DNA of 64,000 nt from assembly GCF_032362555.1 (NCBI RefSeq), contig NC_083534.1, positions 2,136,001 through 2,200,000 on the forward strand. Direction: 5' to 3'. The DNA is from Amyelois transitella (Eukaryota > Arthropoda > Insecta > Lepidoptera > Pyralidae). Shown here piece after piece: positions 62,631-64,000 of this stretch (its first letter is position 1; every line of letters starts with the position of its first letter). Below the pieces are notes generated by a model. That model was not told the origin of the DNA. It ran no database searches and saw only the letters and a list, made by a program, of their open reading frames with translations. The position numbers and the translations under genes are program-made.

Positions 62631-62838
62631 TGACACTGACCTTACGGTGAGGATTCTGTTGATGATTCATCATGATTTCAGTTAATACCAGTATTCACTT
62701 GGATCTCCTCAGCCGACATCACTCCATCTGGTCAAATCGAGTTTAACTATCAAAATGTAAGTGTTTTTGAAATGCCTTCAAAATAAGTGGTTCTCAATTC
62801 TGCTCTTTTTCTTACTTTGTGCGTTATAATGAGTTTTT

Positions 62839-62975
62839 GTTAACCTCTCTGGAGAGGAGCCCGGGGTGAGTTGTTTTATCGTACTATTTTCTGGATTGGG
62901 TCAGGATTTACAAGAAGCGACTCCCGTCTGACCTCCGCAACCTTTGCAGGGCAACCAAACCCATATTGGTTGAGG
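62839..62975 (-). repeat. SINE-C fragment
   Basis: GAGGAGCCCGGGGTGAG, CTCCCGTCTGACCTCCGC. Confidence 0.6.
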
Positions 62976-63340
62976 GTAAAAGCTGCACTAGATTGCCTAT
63001 TCCCTTAATCGCCTTTAACGACATAAGGCAATGTGCCGTGTAGTTCCACGCACCAATAAAAAAAATAATAGGACCACTCCATCTCTTTCTCAGGAATGTC
63101 GTAAAAGACGACAAAGGGATTACCTTATAAACTTGGGATCGATGGGCTACCAACCTGTCACTATTGGAATGCCAATTCTATCATTAAAACAAACAGCTGA
63201 ACGTGGCCCATTGCTCTCTTCGAGACTGTTGGCTCCGTCTACCCCGCAAGGGATACAGACGTGTTTATATGTAGATATGTATGTATGCATTGGAGAGATG
63301 GAGTGGTCCTATTCTAAGTTTTCGAGAACCATACGGTATC
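62976..63340. repeat. SINE-A copies
   Basis: Minus variant 62976-63025, plus copy 63032-63289 (GTGCCGTGTAGTTCCACGC to ATGTATGTATGC), minus scrap 63290-63340. Confidence 0.7.
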
Positions 63341-64000
63341 TAGGTATTTATTTTTATTTACTTTCTATAAATAAACGAATCTGTCTTAAACTCAAAGGTC
63401 CTAATGCCGACGAGCGATTTCAAGTTATCATTAAAACGTTGATGTTCTTAATAGGCCTGTGTCGTAAATTTCAAGACTTTAGTGCCTGTATTACCCCAAA
63501 AATATAATATTTCATGATAAAAATTATATTTAAAACACATATTTTCAGTATAATTTTTTTTTAATCTGACGTAAAAACACAAGACAGTATCATGGCGTCA
63601 TAAATGACGTCACATAGTGGTAAATAATAATAATAATTTTCGAGGCAGATGTCCGTATCTCACTCCATAGCCCAGTAATCCAATCCACAAGCATCCCATC
63701 CGCATGACCCAGACTAAGTAAATCCCTCCCTATGGAAATAGTTTGGCAGCTGTGGAGGGCTGTCCGTTGGTGAATCCCAATGGTTCATCAAGGGACAGAT
63801 CTCCATAACTGCCCCCATCTCACTTTAGAACAAAAGGTACCAAAGGGCCTCTTCATATTGGCTTCGGCCCCATGAACGCCTCGGGTCATCCTAATTTGAT
63901 ATTTTATGTATGAATATGTATTTATAGTGTATATTATGTATCTTGTATGTATTTACGATTTTTTTTTTGTAATGTATGTAATATGTCAGTATGCATGTGC
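63341..64000. other. Unassigned right edge
   Basis: 63650-63890 is less AT-rich, and the window ends in TATGTATG-type repeats, suggesting the 3' end of a LINE or SINE; not identified. Confidence 0.35.

Noticed and set aside
63031-63507. 158-codon plus frame at the right end
   Set aside because: Its first half is SINE-A sequence and the rest lacks protein-like composition.

Overview
The window is AT-rich, intron-bearing nuclear DNA of a moth or butterfly (Lepidoptera). It contains a complete hemolin gene, and hemolin is an immune Ig-superfamily protein reported only from Lepidoptera. It is also packed with CTAG-ended LEP1-type Helitron copies, tRNA-derived SINEs, RTE and CR1/jockey-like LINE pieces and a CsRn1/Kabuki-clade LTR element. 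No species can be named from sequence alone. Repeat names (SINE-A/B/C/D, Helitron-A/B/C, repeat D/F) are labels used only here.

Layout. 1-16 kb: repeat-rich DNA, mostly SINE-A and Helitron-A copies, with one orphan candidate exon (3728-3832, minus), a 1463-bp hAT-like element with perfect TIRs and 8-bp TSDs (12115-13577), and an 18-bp minisatellite (14023-14235). 16.7-18.8 kb: VhaAC45/ATP6AP1, the V-ATPase accessory subunit (minus, 3 exons, 403 aa). 19.6-25.2 kb: a young LTR retrotransposon (minus, 5631 bp, LTRs identical by eye, intact gag and pol, plus a small third ORF with a membrane segment), inserted in a SINE-A. 25.6-28.9 kb: a TEX261/SVP26 homologue (plus, 5 exons, 200 aa). Before the LTR insertion it lay head-to-head with VhaAC45 about 1.1 kb away. 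32.0-46.9 kb: hemolin (minus, 7 coding exons, 413 aa). Its last intron holds an apparently intact 4.7-kb CR1/jockey-type LINE. 52.3-58.9 kb: a clip-domain serine protease homologue (minus, 8 coding exons, 429 aa) whose catalytic Ser is Gly. The rest of 59-64 kb is repeats and unassigned sequence.

How the genes relate. VhaAC45 (lysosomal and secretory acidification) and TEX261 (ER-to-Golgi cargo export) are housekeeping secretory-pathway genes in divergent orientation. Hemolin and the clip-SPH are both secreted haemolymph immune proteins, lie next to each other on the same strand, and may form a small immune neighbourhood. All four gene models were assembled by hand; splice phases close exactly and give family-typical lengths.

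I found no bacterial-type system, CRISPR array or true tRNA/rRNA gene. The most unusual structures are: transposon insertions crowded against hemolin 5' splice sites; a >98% identical inverted duplication bracketing the hemolin promoter and first two exons; partial self-copies of two SPH exons; an extra membrane ORF in the LTR element; a hydrophobic ORF filling the gap between the two LINE ORFs; and a SINE whose 3' end matches an RTE LINE end.
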